Assembly (NCBI GenBank): GCA_039105265.1
Contig: JAPFFF010000010.1
Span: forward strand, 5,022,001 to 5,086,000
Source: Tritrichomonas musculus
Taxonomy: Eukaryota; Parabasalia; Tritrichomonadida; Tritrichomonadidae
Length of the DNA: 64,000 bases
Direction: 5' to 3'
The translations under genes and the position numbers were made by a program. Of this stretch, positions 9,808 to 18,217 are shown one piece after another. The notes beneath the pieces are model-generated. The model did no database searches, had not been told where the DNA came from, and saw only the letters and a list, made by a program, of their open reading frames with translations. The first letter of the stretch is position 1. Each line of letters begins with the position of its first letter.

Positions 9808-11364
9808 ATGCAAAAGATATTTTTTAAGTTAGTCCTTAGAACGAAAGAATTCGATGTCCCTTTTCAATTTAAAGGTCTTACTGATATCAGTACAGATATA
9901 TTTGAACAAATATTGAACAATCCAAGCCATAAATATTATGTCAAATCAGATGTTAATGATACCGTACTTAAATCATTTATAGATTTCTGGGTTCAAGAAA
10001 TAGAGCCAGAAATAAATATTGATAATTATTTGCAATTTTACCAATTAAGCGAAGAGTTTAATATAATGAAAGATTTATTAATTTCAAGTAAAGAGAAGTG
10101 GAATGAATACGAGCTAAATATTCATGCTCTAAATGATCCATCAATCAATGATAAAAAATATGTTGAACAAAATGTTGCCGAAAATCTCGATGGTTATATA
10201 GAAAATTACAGTGAACCTTTAATGTCACTAAAAATACAAACTTTATATAACATATTCAGCCATAAAGATAAAAAACTATCGAAAAATGACCGCGTTTACG
10301 AATTGATACAGCAACATTATTTAAAAAATCAAGAAAGCAGCATTTTTGTACTTCTTCAATTCATTGATATGCAAAAAATAAATTATATCAATCTTAAGGA
10401 TTCAATCTTGAAGTCTGATCAGCGTTTTGGATACATGCCAAGCATGAATGTCTCCATTTTTGACAAACTTTTTAGTGAAATCGAACAACTTAGAGAGCAA
10501 AATAGGAATAATGAAGCGATTATCAGAGAACAGCAAAAGATGATTTTAGAACTTAATGATTTTAAATCAAAGCAAGATAAAGAAAATGAGGATTTGAAAT
10601 CATTAATTCAAGAAATCAAAAGCCAACTTGGAAAACTTCAAAATCAAGAAGAATTAAGAAAACAAGAAGAATTAAGAAAACAAGAAGAATTAAGAAAACA
10701 AGAAGAATTAAGAAAACAAGAAGAATTAAGAAAACAAGAAGAATTAAGAAAACAAGAAGAATTAAGAAAACAAGAAGAATTAAGAAAACAAGAAGAATTA
10801 AAAAAACAAGAAGAATTAAAAAAACAAGAAGAATTAAGAAAGCAAGAATATATAAAAAGTAAAATGAGAACATTTTCGGGCATTATTTCAGAGCTCTTAG
10901 AATTGCACAAAGATAGGCCTGTGATTAATATAACTGGAAATCGGTGCCCTAGTGATTTTTATGGAACATATTCATCTATCATTGATTACAAATATGATGG
11001 ACTAAGTTACTGTTCGAGCGACAGCCCAAACTCATTCATCTGTTTTGAATTTATATCACACAGAGTCTCAATTGAAGCCTATCTGATTAGATCATCAAAT
11101 CTGGTTCCTTTGGAAGGCCTTCAAACTTGGGTCATTGAAGGATCAAACGACTTCAATGAAAAAAATTGGATTTTACTTGATTCGGTCTCCAATTATCCTT
11201 CTCTTTGCTATGAATCTCAAGTTTGCTCGTTTTTCATCACAGATGAAGAGAAAAAGAAACAAAAATTCAGATTCATTCGACTAAGAATGACTGGAAAGAA
11301 TTCAAGAAATTATAACGTTTTAAGTATTACAAATATTGAATTCTTTGGTGATTACTCATCTTAA
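9808..11364 (+). CDS. BTB-like/coiled-coil protein with EELRKQ repeats and F5/8 type C (discoidin)-like domain
   Basis: 518 residues from the first ATG (9808); the open frame extends upstream only through non-ATG codons. Residues 1-200 resemble the BTB/BACK-type N-terminus common in trichomonad proteins (a short domain beginning FKLVLRTKEFDVPFQFKGLTD, then helical segments). A coiled coil follows from about 225, ending in 11 exact or near-exact EELRKQ/EELKKQ hexapeptides, which should form a long charged helix. The last 155 residues look like a discoidin or galactose-binding-type beta sandwich (FSGIISEL, SSDSPNSFICFEF, LEGLQTWVIEGSNDFN, KFRFIRLRMTGKNS). The known family role is ligand binding; no catalytic site is seen. 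There is no signal peptide, so it is probably cytoplasmic. Confidence 0.85.
   Translation: MQKIFFKLVLRTKEFDVPFQFKGLTDISTDIFEQILNNPSHKYYVKSDVNDTVLKSFIDFWVQEIEPEINIDNYLQFYQLSEEFNIMKDLLISSKEKWNEYELNIHALNDPSINDKKYVEQNVAENLDGYIENYSEPLMSLKIQTLYNIFSHKDKKLSKNDRVYELIQQHYLKNQESSIFVLLQFIDMQKINYINLKDSILKSDQRFGYMPSMNVSIFDKLFSEIEQLREQNRNNEAIIREQQKMILELNDFKSKQDKENEDLKSLIQEIKSQLGKLQNQEELRKQEELRKQEELRKQEELRKQEELRKQEELRKQEELRKQEELRKQEELKKQEELKKQEELRKQEYIKSKMRTFSGIISELLELHKDRPVINITGNRCPSDFYGTYSSIIDYKYDGLSYCSSDSPNSFICFEFISHRVSIEAYLIRSSNLVPLEGLQTWVIEGSNDFNEKNWILLDSVSNYPSLCYESQVCSFFITDEEKKKQKFRFIRLRMTGKNSRNYNVLSITNIEFFGDYSS
10648..10845 (+). repeat. In-frame 18-bp coding tandem repeat (11 copies)
   Basis: The 18-base unit GAAGAATTAAGAAAACAA is repeated 11 times, with AAA for AGA in two late copies. 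DNA identity is almost complete, so the array is recently expanded and likely to vary in length between strains. Confidence 0.95.
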
Positions 11365-11528
11365 TATTATAAAAAAAAATCTGGAATCGTATTTTTCTTT
11401 CCCACTTTTTGAATATTTTTTAACTTTTTGGTTACCCTTCTCCCTCATAATTTCGCACAAGGGTAATTTTATAAAAGGGTAATTTATATAGAAAAAAGTA
11501 CGTTTATTTTTATAATAACAAGGAACAC

Positions 11529-11555
11529 CACTTTTTGAACTGCGTTCAAAAAGTG
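11529..11555. repeat. Perfect 11-bp hairpin
   Basis: CACTTTTTGAA is followed by a 5-base loop and its exact inverted copy TTCAAAAAGTG. It lies just inside the left terminus of the TA-flanked element. It may be a structural part of the transposon end or a copy of the recurrent TTCAAAAAGT motif found elsewhere in the window. Confidence 0.7.
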
Positions 11556-11727
11556 TCTAGTACACCGTTTTTTTCTTTTAGAAAAAAAACAATATCTATA
11601 TAAAAGGCATTCAAATAAACAATAATTTAGTCAAAATTTTATTCTAAAATTAACAGAGCATAAAAAACTTTATTAATGCTTTCTGTAAAAAACTAACCAA
11701 AAGTTTGTAATTAGCAAAAACACGAAT

Positions 11728-12565
11728 CAGTTATTAACATCAATGTTTATCTGTTATTAACATCAATGTTTATCTGTTGTTGGCATAGATGTTTATCTGT
11801 TGTTAGCATCGATGTTTATCTGTTGTTAGCATAGATGTTTATCTGTTGTTAGCATAGATGTTTATCTGTTGTTAGCATCAATGTTTATCTGTTGTTAGCA
11901 TAGATGTTTATCTGTTGTTAGCATAGATATTTATCTGTTGTTAGCATAGATGTTTATCTGTTGTTAGAATAGATGTTTATCTGTTGTTAGCATAGATGTT
12001 TGTATGTTGTAAGCATCGATGTTTATCTGTTGTTAGCATCGATGTTTTTCTGTTGTTAACATAGATGTTTGTATGTTGTAAGCATCAATGTTTGTCTGTC
12101 GATAGCATCGATGTTTGTATGTTGTTATTAGCATAGATGTTTTTATGTTGTTAGCATCGATGTTTGTATGTTGATATTAGCATAGATGTTTATCAGTTGT
12201 CAGCATCGATGTTTATCTGTTGTCAGCATCGATGTTTATCTGTTATTAGCATCGATGTTTATCTGTTGTTAGCATCGATGTTTGTCTGTTGTTAGCATCG
12301 ATGTTTATCTGTTGTTAGCATCGATGATTGTCTGTTGTAAGCATCAATGTTTGTCTGTCGATAGCATCGATGTTTGTCTGTCGATAGCATCGATGTTTGT
12401 ATGTTGTTATTAGCATAGATGTTTATCAGTTGTCAGCATCGATGTTTATCTGTTGTCAGCATCGATGTTTATCTGTTGTTAGCATCGATGTTTGTCTGTT
12501 GTTAGCATCGATGTTTATCTGTTGTCAGCATAGATGTTTATATGTTGTTAGCATAGATGATTGTC
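11728..12565 (+). repeat. 23-bp tandem satellite, about 36 copies
   Basis: The unit is approximately ATGTTTATCTGTTGTTAGCA plus TCG, with variants ATAG for ATCG, GTCT for ATCT and TGTCAG for TGTTAG. Copies with extra triplets (TTATTAG, TGATATTAG) are interspersed. Variant units recur in blocks, so higher-order duplication is likely. Because 23 is not a multiple of three, three units give a 23-residue open cycle; the resulting short open frames are not taken as genes. Confidence 0.9.
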
Positions 12566-12668
12566 AATATTTAAGATAATATTATCTGGGGGTAGTATTA
12601 TCTGGTTGTGGGATTTATCAGGCTATGTGATTAAACTATTTTATTTCTTTTTGATAAATTAATTAATT

Positions 12669-12703
<35 letters not shown>

Positions 12704-12820
12704 AAACTTTTGCAAGAGAGATTGTGCCTCAGCTTTTTGAGAGAACTAATTGAAAGAAAAAATAGGAGAAAAATGGAGAATAATATTTTGAGAAAATTTA
12801 TTATGTAAATAAAAAAATTG

Positions 12821-12911
12821 ATGCATCTTTTTATATTTTTACATAATTTTTACCGAGACTTACATCAAAAGAAAGGATCGGTAAAAATTTTGTAACATAA
12901 AAAGATGCATT
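12821..12911. repeat. Imperfect inverted repeat (arms about 32-36 bp)
   Basis: GATGCATCTTTTTATATTTT and the following ACATAATTTTTACCG are matched in reverse by CGGTAAAAATTTTGTAAC plus ATAAAAAGATGCAT, separated by about 23 bases. It lies inside the 11435-13324 element. Confidence 0.65.
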
Positions 12912-13001
12912 TTTTTTAACATGAAATAAAAAAAATTAAATTCTATGAGCTTTATAAAAAAAAAAAATAACTGAAATTTTTTTTTTATTAAAATATCTTA
13001 A

Positions 13002-13253
13002 TCAAAAAGAAATAAAATAGTTTACAATTATAATTACAAATGCAAATAATAATATACTTAAATTAATTATTATCCAAAATATTTTAAAACAATATGACGG
13101 CTGGATAAGTTCAGGTCTTATTTTTTTGGGGTTTTGTTTTATTATATTAAGATAAAAATTGTATTCTTTAATGAAAAACACGAAAATGATTTTACTTAAC
13201 ATGTCACAATAAATAGTGTCAAAAAATAAAAGCGGTTGCTTAACGTATGACAT
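13002..13253 (-). CDS. Small hypothetical protein with C-terminal membrane segment
   Basis: 83 residues starting at an ATG. The first 55 residues are basic and aromatic (KQPLLFFDTIYCDMLSKI, KQNPKKIRPEL) and the end is a clear hydrophobic helix (IFWIIINLSILLFAFVIIIVNYFISF, split here only by composition). It lies inside the right part of the TA-flanked element. It matches no family known to me and could be a chance frame. Confidence 0.25.
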   Translation of the reverse strand: MSYVKQPLLFFDTIYCDMLSKIIFVFFIKEYNFYLNIIKQNPKKIRPELIQPSYCFKIFWIIINLSILLFAFVIIIVNYFISF

Positions 13254-13324
13254 TTTTACCTTAAAAAAAATTACCCTTTTATTCTTTTAAAATTACCCTT
13301 GTGCGAAATTATGTGGGAAAAGGG

Positions 13325-13898
13325 TATTTTTGGTATTTTTCCCAAAAATTTGGTATTTGTCAAAAAAATCGGAACTTTTTGAGAACATATTTGGTTTTTG
13401 GTAGATTTTTGGTACAAAAAATACACCCCGCCCATTGAGAACCCTTGTCATTCTATTTAAGTAATTAATTACCATCGGAGTTTGATGGCAAGTGGTTCCA
13501 TCTTGCAGGGAAAAGTATTGCCTTTTTTGTTTCTTTTCATTTAATTCTTTGAATATTTTGGAATTTTTAAGGAGCTGCTTATACCGATATTCATTAAAAC
13601 TTTTGTCTATAAGAATTAATTTGTACTTATAATTATGTCCAATAGCGGTCCAAATTAAAGTGCTAAAGGGATATTTGCGCATCTTTGTGGTGGGGGTTTC
13701 AGATATGTCATCATCTTTTACCCACCACTTGTGATTTTCAAATCTAAAAGAAAAACGATCCTCATCAGAAAAAACAATCATTTCATTTTTGAAATCAAAT
13801 TCATTTTTAAAAAGCAATTCAAAAAAATTATATCGTAGCATGATTTGAGAATCATTTAATTCACGGACTTTGAATAATTTTTTATGATAGATAGTCAA
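13325..13898 (-). pseudogene. Tc1/mariner transposase remnant
   Basis: The minus-strand frame shows two parts of a DD[D/E] core. The first is MIVFSDEDRFSFRFEN followed by WWV and PFSTLIWTAIGH, with the first catalytic Asp of the Tc1/mariner type. The second is FSLQDGTTCHQTPMVINYL, the second catalytic Asp block (family form LQQDGAPCHT). There is no ATG start: the 5' end stops near 13915 beside MULE sequence. The 3' third, where the third acidic residue lies, is absent because the TA-flanked element ends at 13324. A related fragment (KKLFKVRELNDSQIMLRYNF) lies at 23870-24112. It is a dead DNA transposon gene. Confidence 0.8.
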
Positions 13899-13989
13899 AT
13901 GCAGATTTTACGGCCAAACGGTTATGGTCAAATAATTGTTGCAAATAAGAGGTTTTGCAAGGCCATATAAATTTTACTTTCATTTTAAA

Positions 13990-14371
13990 ATGGATATTGA
14001 AGAAGAAGAAAATCGCATTAAAAATTCTTTAACTTTCAAAACAAATTAATATTTAGCAGATTCTTTTGACAGTCCACATGGATTTTTTGAAATATCTTTA
14101 AAAACAATTTAAATGGAATTATACGATTTTAAGCTGTTTTCTTAACAAATTTTCAATTTAAAAAAAAATAGAAATAGAAATCCTTATTATAGAAAAGTTG
14201 ATAAAAATAGAAATTTAACCTATTTTTTTATATTTGTATATGAAGACCAAGATGAAACATCCGAAGCGCAAGATTTAAATAATTTCAAAATGCCAAATGA
14301 GAGTGAAACAAGCATTCCAGAAAAAGATGAGGCAGAGTAAGTTTTTTGACATGATTTAGATCCACAACAAA
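13990..14371 (+). pseudogene. MULE transposase remnant, 5' part
   Basis: The plus-strand sequence begins with an ATG reading MDIEEEENRIKNSL and later contains the acidic stretch YEDQDETSEAQDLNNF and SETSIPEKDEAE. Several stops interrupt it, so it is decayed. It is cut at 14371 by the Polinton and resumes at 18218: reading across the empty target site with one copy of ACAAA keeps the frame (DLDPQQ then TNEPNSSPF). Linking it to the MULE core downstream rests on that continuity. Confidence 0.5.
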
Positions 14372-14950
14372 AGTAGTATATGTCAGTGGGTTATACTAAC
14401 CACACTGACCTATTAGAAACTTACATTTTTGTTGATTTTAATAACGAAAACGACAAAATGACAATCAAGAAGCAATGTTTTTTGGGAGACAAAAATTGAC
14501 CAAAATTTTTTATTTTTTATTTTTTATCCATTCAAAAAATGAACTCACCAGCAACCGCCATTGAATACATTCCACTCAAAGATTTTGAAGATAGCTATGA
14601 GATAATGAACCAATACCCATATGACATCAGAGATAAGCAAACAAAGAAGCCAATTAAAAAAATATATACATCGAGAGATGGTATCATTGTTTATCTAAAT
14701 TATGGACATCAACACAGAATGCATAGGCTAATTGCTAACCAATTCATACCTGAATTCACTAATAAAAAGCCAGTATTTATGTTAAACGATGATATGACTG
14801 ATTTACATCTTGAGAATATTACAATCAAGCTAAGCGAAAGAAACAAATATAGAAAACAAAAACAACAATGAATGAAATATAATTTATTGATATCAAAAAT
14901 GAAACGATTAACTGACCCAATCGATTACACACCAATACCAAAGGAATACG
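14372..14950 (+). repeat. Polinton terminal inverted repeat, left
   Basis: 579 bp, matched in inverted orientation by 17639-18217. It contains the whole HNH-like gene and the first 26 codons or so of the next gene. Only about one base difference between the two repeats was noticed. Confidence 0.9.
14539..14871 (+). CDS. NUMOD4/HNH-like protein in Polinton repeat (left copy)
   Basis: 110 residues. The layout PLKDFEDSYEI, then IYTSRDGIIVYL, HRMHRLIANQFI and the ending DMTDLHLENI follows the NUMOD4 plus HNH arrangement seen in homing-endonuclease-like proteins, where the H-R-L-I/V-A block is the conserved core. It lies wholly inside the terminal repeat, so the element carries it twice in opposite orientations, reading inward. 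Its role in Polintons is not known to me; a nuclease-like function is inferred. Confidence 0.65.
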   Translation: MNSPATAIEYIPLKDFEDSYEIMNQYPYDIRDKQTKKPIKKIYTSRDGIIVYLNYGHQHRMHRLIANQFIPEFTNKKPVFMLNDDMTDLHLENITIKLSERNKYRKQKQQ

Positions 14951-15915
14951 TGTTCTTCAGGGAAGATGGAAAGCAAGACAATGACAGACCAAATAGATTT
15001 TATTTTAACTTGCTAGCTGATTGGTGCACCGCAGACAAAGGAGAGACAATTATTGGTTTTCGTACAATATGGGTGTTAGCGAGAAGACGCAAATTAGAAT
15101 TCAATATCAAAGTCAGAAAATATTTCAGAAATGACAAATCAAAAATGAGTCAAGTCGAATGTAATATTGTTTCATGGTTATCAACAGACAAGGATTTGAG
15201 AGAAGTATGGAAAGATATGAATGAACAATTAAATATTGCTTTTAGACATTACAATGAACATCAATGGAAAGAAGGATATCCAAAGTTTTTCATCAATGAT
15301 GAGGAGATACCAGAGATGTATATCAAAAACCAAAAACGAATCAGAGACGTTCAAATGGATGGATACTATGACTACAACAAAAGAATGTTTATTGAAACTA
15401 TTTATTCAGCTGCGAATGAAATTAATGAAAGTGATGTTGATGAAGATGATAAAAATAAATTATGCAATGTTGATATAGCAATTAAATTTAAATATAGACA
15501 TTTTGACAAAAATAACAAAGAGCAATATAATGAACCACATGTGAAATGTGATTTTGCGGATATCATGAATGTTGGCTTTGAACCATTTCAAAATGACCCG
15601 AACAATTATATGGATATTAGTGATGACAAGGTTGAAGGAAAATGGATGAGAGAAATTAAATTTGAGAATGTATGGGATAGACACAGTTGCAAAGTGTATT
15701 CATCAATAGCTGAAGAGACAAGCAAGGGATATGTTGGAAATAGTTATCAAAACTTCTCGCCGATAAAATATTTCAAATTGAATTCAACTGACCAAACATT
15801 TTGGATTGAATTCTATAGTGGTCGCAATTATAAAATGCCTGTCAAATTACCAGTTAGTGAAAGTTTTATGATTGAAATGCAGATGATGAATCATCAGAAG
15901 TTGTTATATATATAA
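14872..15915 (+). CDS. Polinton protein of unknown function
   Basis: 347 residues, starting directly after the stop of the HNH-like gene. No family is recognised with confidence. The sequence is rich in aromatic and beta-type strands (FYFNLLADWCTAD, TIIGFRTIWVLARR, YFKLNSTDQTFWIEFYSG, MPVKLPVSESFMIEMQM). The C-terminal pattern would fit a jelly-roll virion-type protein, as Polintons encode such proteins, but this is only a guess from composition and position. No membrane segment or zinc motif is seen. Confidence 0.5.
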   Translation: MKYNLLISKMKRLTDPIDYTPIPKEYVFFREDGKQDNDRPNRFYFNLLADWCTADKGETIIGFRTIWVLARRRKLEFNIKVRKYFRNDKSKMSQVECNIVSWLSTDKDLREVWKDMNEQLNIAFRHYNEHQWKEGYPKFFINDEEIPEMYIKNQKRIRDVQMDGYYDYNKRMFIETIYSAANEINESDVDEDDKNKLCNVDIAIKFKYRHFDKNNKEQYNEPHVKCDFADIMNVGFEPFQNDPNNYMDISDDKVEGKWMREIKFENVWDRHSCKVYSSIAEETSKGYVGNSYQNFSPIKYFKLNSTDQTFWIEFYSGRNYKMPVKLPVSESFMIEMQMMNHQKLLYI

Positions 15916-16079
15916 AATGACATTCAAGACAATTGATGATTTATATAATCGTTATCCCTGGAAAACACCATCAAAATTTGTACCACTAGCGAAAAGATAT
16001 GGATTTAATGAAAAGGAAGCAAGAGAATATTTGAAAAAATAATATCATTCATGATGTAGTACCAGACAAACCAAAATAT

Positions 16080-17006
16080 ATGAACATCTATTCAAAACAT
16101 CCTGGAGGATATCAAATGGACACGTTCATTAATAACAGACGAAAGAATGAATTAAATTATTTGATGTTCATTAATATAAATACACGCAAAGCTTACAGTT
16201 ATCCATTGGTAGGCAAAGGAGCAAAAACAATAATAGAAGCATTTAATAAATTCATTGATGATGTTAAAAATGTATATTCAATAACGTCAGACCAAGACCC
16301 AGCGTATTTGTCAAATGAATTCTTGGATTACATTAAATCAAAGAACATTATTTATAGAACAACAGAAGATAATAATCATAATGTGTTGGGAATAATAAAT
16401 CGATTCATGAGAACAATTAGGGATATGATAGGTGAAAATAGATATATTGCTGAAGATGAAATGAAATCATTAATTGAAGCATATAATGAAACACCACACA
16501 AATCATTGAACAATAGAGCACCAAATGATATAACAGAAAATGATGAAATGGAATATATTAAAAAAATGTCTAAAAATAATCCATATGATTATAAGCCTGA
16601 TGATAGAGTGAGAATAGTTAACATTGATGGTCCATCGTGGGCGAAGGCAAAAAGACGTTCACGTGTCAGCAAAGAAGCATATATTGTAGATTCAAAAATA
16701 GGTAATCAATTTATGATTAAAGCTAAAGATAAATCAGTTGATAAATATCCTGGATATCAATTAGTGAAGACAGATAATAAAAATATTGCTGAGACATTGA
16801 AGGATGGTAAACGTGGAATAATTGACAAAATAACAGGCTACAATAAAAAATTGAATCAATATCAAGTCGTTTATGAAGGCGGTGTGAAAGATAAAATAGC
16901 AGCGCGTAATTTGAGAGAAGGCAACCCAGCGATGTTGAGTCGAATGGAACGTGAATATTGGAGTAAACATCAAACGATACCACCACAAATATTAAAATGG
17001 TCTTAA
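16080..17006 (+). CDS. Polinton integrase (retroviral-type rve core and chromodomain-like end)
   Basis: The frame covers the catalytic core of a Maverick integrase: the first acidic position in HPGGYQMDTFIN, a second in SITSDQDPAYLS, and a third in the region ENRYIAEDEMKSLIEAYNETPHKSLNNRAPND, with the typical Y-N-x-T-x-H-x-S-L block of rve integrases. After it come PDDRVRIVNIDG and a beta-rich tail (GIIDKITGYNKKLNQYQVVYEGG) resembling the chromodomain-like end of these enzymes. Integrase-like sequence also lies upstream of this frame, and the gene looks broken. The known role is insertion of the linear element DNA into the genome. Confidence 0.8.
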   Translation: MNIYSKHPGGYQMDTFINNRRKNELNYLMFININTRKAYSYPLVGKGAKTIIEAFNKFIDDVKNVYSITSDQDPAYLSNEFLDYIKSKNIIYRTTEDNNHNVLGIINRFMRTIRDMIGENRYIAEDEMKSLIEAYNETPHKSLNNRAPNDITENDEMEYIKKMSKNNPYDYKPDDRVRIVNIDGPSWAKAKRRSRVSKEAYIVDSKIGNQFMIKAKDKSVDKYPGYQLVKTDNKNIAETLKDGKRGIIDKITGYNKKLNQYQVVYEGGVKDKIAARNLREGNPAMLSRMEREYWSKHQTIPPQILKWS

Positions 17007-17184
17007 TCATCTTTCATATATTTATCATATATTTTTGAAAATTTATTGATGACAAATCCTGTGATTTCAATATACATTTGAATGACAGCCATTCGTTCCA
17101 AAAGCTTTAAATAATCTTCAAATGAAAACATTTATATATGAATAAAATGAGTAGATTAATAAAACAAGTTGAATCACTATCAAT

Positions 17185-17430
17185 TCATTTTTTTTTACGT
17201 TGACGATATTCTTTCTGTTGTTTCTTCCTTGCTTCCTTTCTCTCTTCATCATTAGCGTATTTGCTTTTTCTTCCACGTTTAACTTCTGGTTGTGGCTTTG
17301 GTTTATCTTCAAATTGTAGATTTTCAATAGACTTTGATTTTGTCATAGATTTAATGATAGGTGTTTGATTGAATTGATTTAAATCTAATTTATTGTTTTC
17401 AGTCATTTTAGACATCAATAAAAAAATCAT
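17185..17430 (-). CDS. Small basic protein of the Polinton
   Basis: 81 residues (or 76 from the next ATG, MSKMTENN). The end is strongly basic: RGRKSKYANDEERKEARKKQ and QKEYRQRKKK, resembling the basic region of a bZIP or a nucleic-acid-binding tail, without a leucine zipper. It is the only internal gene on the minus strand. Its role is unknown; DNA binding is inferred from charge alone. Confidence 0.5.
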   Translation of the reverse strand: MIFLLMSKMTENNKLDLNQFNQTPIIKSMTKSKSIENLQFEDKPKPQPEVKRGRKSKYANDEERKEARKKQQKEYRQRKKK

Positions 17431-17717
17431 TTATTATTTTTGATTGGGCTATAAATCAATCTATACTTTCGACCATTACAACATTCATCTATTATATACT
17501 CATCAATATTAAACGTTTCATCAATGAACATTTTTATTTTTGTCTCTTCTTTCAACTTCTTCATTTGTTGACTCAATGTTTTATCATCTCGTTTCAACAG
17601 AACACTCAATGGTTGAAAATAAATTAATTCGATTCGCTCGTATTCCTTTGGTATTGGTGTGTAATCGATTGGGTCAGTTAATCGTTTCATTTTTGATATC
17701 AATAAATTATATTTCAT
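17427..17717 (-). CDS. Open frame starting in the right Polinton repeat
   Basis: 96 residues. The first 27 residues duplicate the start of the gene at 14872 because both begin inside the inverted repeats; from the repeat boundary at 17639 the sequence differs (ERIELIYFQPLSVLLKRDDKTL and onward). It lies between the right HNH-like copy and the small basic protein. Whether it is expressed, and what it does, are unknown. It could simply be a by-product of the repeat. Confidence 0.35.
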   Translation of the reverse strand: MKYNLLISKMKRLTDPIDYTPIPKEYERIELIYFQPLSVLLKRDDKTLSQQMKKLKEETKIKMFIDETFNIDEYIIDECCNGRKYRLIYSPIKNNK

Positions 17718-18217
17718 TCATTGTTGTTTTTGTTTTCTATATTTGTTTCTTTCGCTTAGCTTGATTGTAATATTCTCAAGATGTAAATCAGTCATATCAT
17801 CGCTTAACATAAATACTGGCTTTTTATTAGTGAATTCAGGTATGAATTGGTTAGCAATTAGCCTATGCATTCTGTGTTGATGTCCATAATTTAGATAAAC
17901 AATGATACCATCTCTCGATGTATATATTTTTTTAATTGGCTTCTTTGTTTGCTTATCTCTGATGTCATATGGGTATTGGTTCATTATCTCATAGCTATCT
18001 TCAAAATCTTTGAGTGGAATGTATTCAATGGCGGTTGCTGGTGAGTTCATTTTTTGAATGGATAAAAAATAAAAAATAAAAAATTTTGGTCAATTTTTGT
18101 CTCCCAAAAAACATTGCTTCTTGATTGTCATTTTGTCGTTTTCGTTATTAAAATCAACAAAAATGTAAGTTTCTAATAGGTCAGTGTGGTTAGTATAACC
18201 CACTGACATATACTACT
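17639..18217 (-). repeat. Polinton terminal inverted repeat, right
   Basis: The inverted counterpart of 14372-14950, ending in CATATACTACT and followed by the second ACAAA duplication. Confidence 0.9.
17718..18050 (-). CDS. NUMOD4/HNH-like protein in Polinton repeat (right copy)
   Basis: 110 residues, the inverted duplicate of 14539-14871; only one residue differs (Ser for Asn in FMLSDDMTD). Being in the terminal repeat, the two copies are kept alike by the way the element replicates. The same NUMOD4/HNH-like layout applies. Confidence 0.65.
   Translation of the reverse strand: MNSPATAIEYIPLKDFEDSYEIMNQYPYDIRDKQTKKPIKKIYTSRDGIIVYLNYGHQHRMHRLIANQFIPEFTNKKPVFMLSDDMTDLHLENITIKLSERNKYRKQKQQ

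Larger units (their letters stand above)
11435..13324. mobile_element. TA-flanked element carrying a 23-bp satellite
   Basis: Inverted termini of about 53 bp lie at 11435-11487 and about 13270-13324. Both begin CCCTT(C/T)TCCC and share CATAATTTCGCACAAGGG and two GGGTAATTT blocks. TA flanks each end (11433-11434, 13325-13326). The right end cuts into the Tc1/mariner transposase remnant that continues at 13325-13898, so this element seems to have jumped into it. Inside lie a hairpin at 11529-11555, a long 23-bp tandem array, an A tract (12675-12701), an inverted repeat around 12821-12911 and one small minus-strand open frame. No transposase was recognised. Confidence 0.7.
14372..18217. mobile_element. 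Polinton/Maverick remnant, 3.85 kb, with 579-bp terminal inverted repeats
   Basis: Terminal inverted repeats occupy 14372-14950 and 17639-18217, both 579 bp, beginning AGTAGTATATGTCAGTGGG. The 5-bp target duplication ACAAA is at 14367-14371 and 18218-18222; Mavericks are known to make 5-6 bp duplications. Parts in order: an HNH-like gene in the left repeat, a 347-residue protein that starts in the left repeat, a retroviral-type integrase, a small basic protein on the minus strand and the second HNH-like copy in the right repeat. Polymerase and packaging ATPase genes are not seen and the length is far below that of whole Polintons (15-20 kb), so this is a broken, internally shortened copy with at least one further break in a gene. 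The two repeats look almost identical, so the insertion is probably young. Confidence 0.85.

Noticed and set aside
10616-10910. Minus-strand frames of repeated Leu/Ile/Val/Phe or Cys/Phe/Asn/Ser
   Set aside because: They are the antisense of the EELRKQ repeat and have no independent support.
11728-12565. A CRISPR-like array
   Set aside because: The units are contiguous with no unique spacers, so it is an ordinary tandem satellite in a eukaryotic genome.
12397-12579. Open frame made of ICCQHRCL-type repeats
   Set aside because: It is a by-product of the 23-bp satellite, whose three-unit cycle happens to lack stops.
14391-14402. ACTAACC near the Polinton end as an intron branch point or 3' splice signal
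   Set aside because: It is part of the terminal inverted repeat and no matching 5' splice site or coding context is present.
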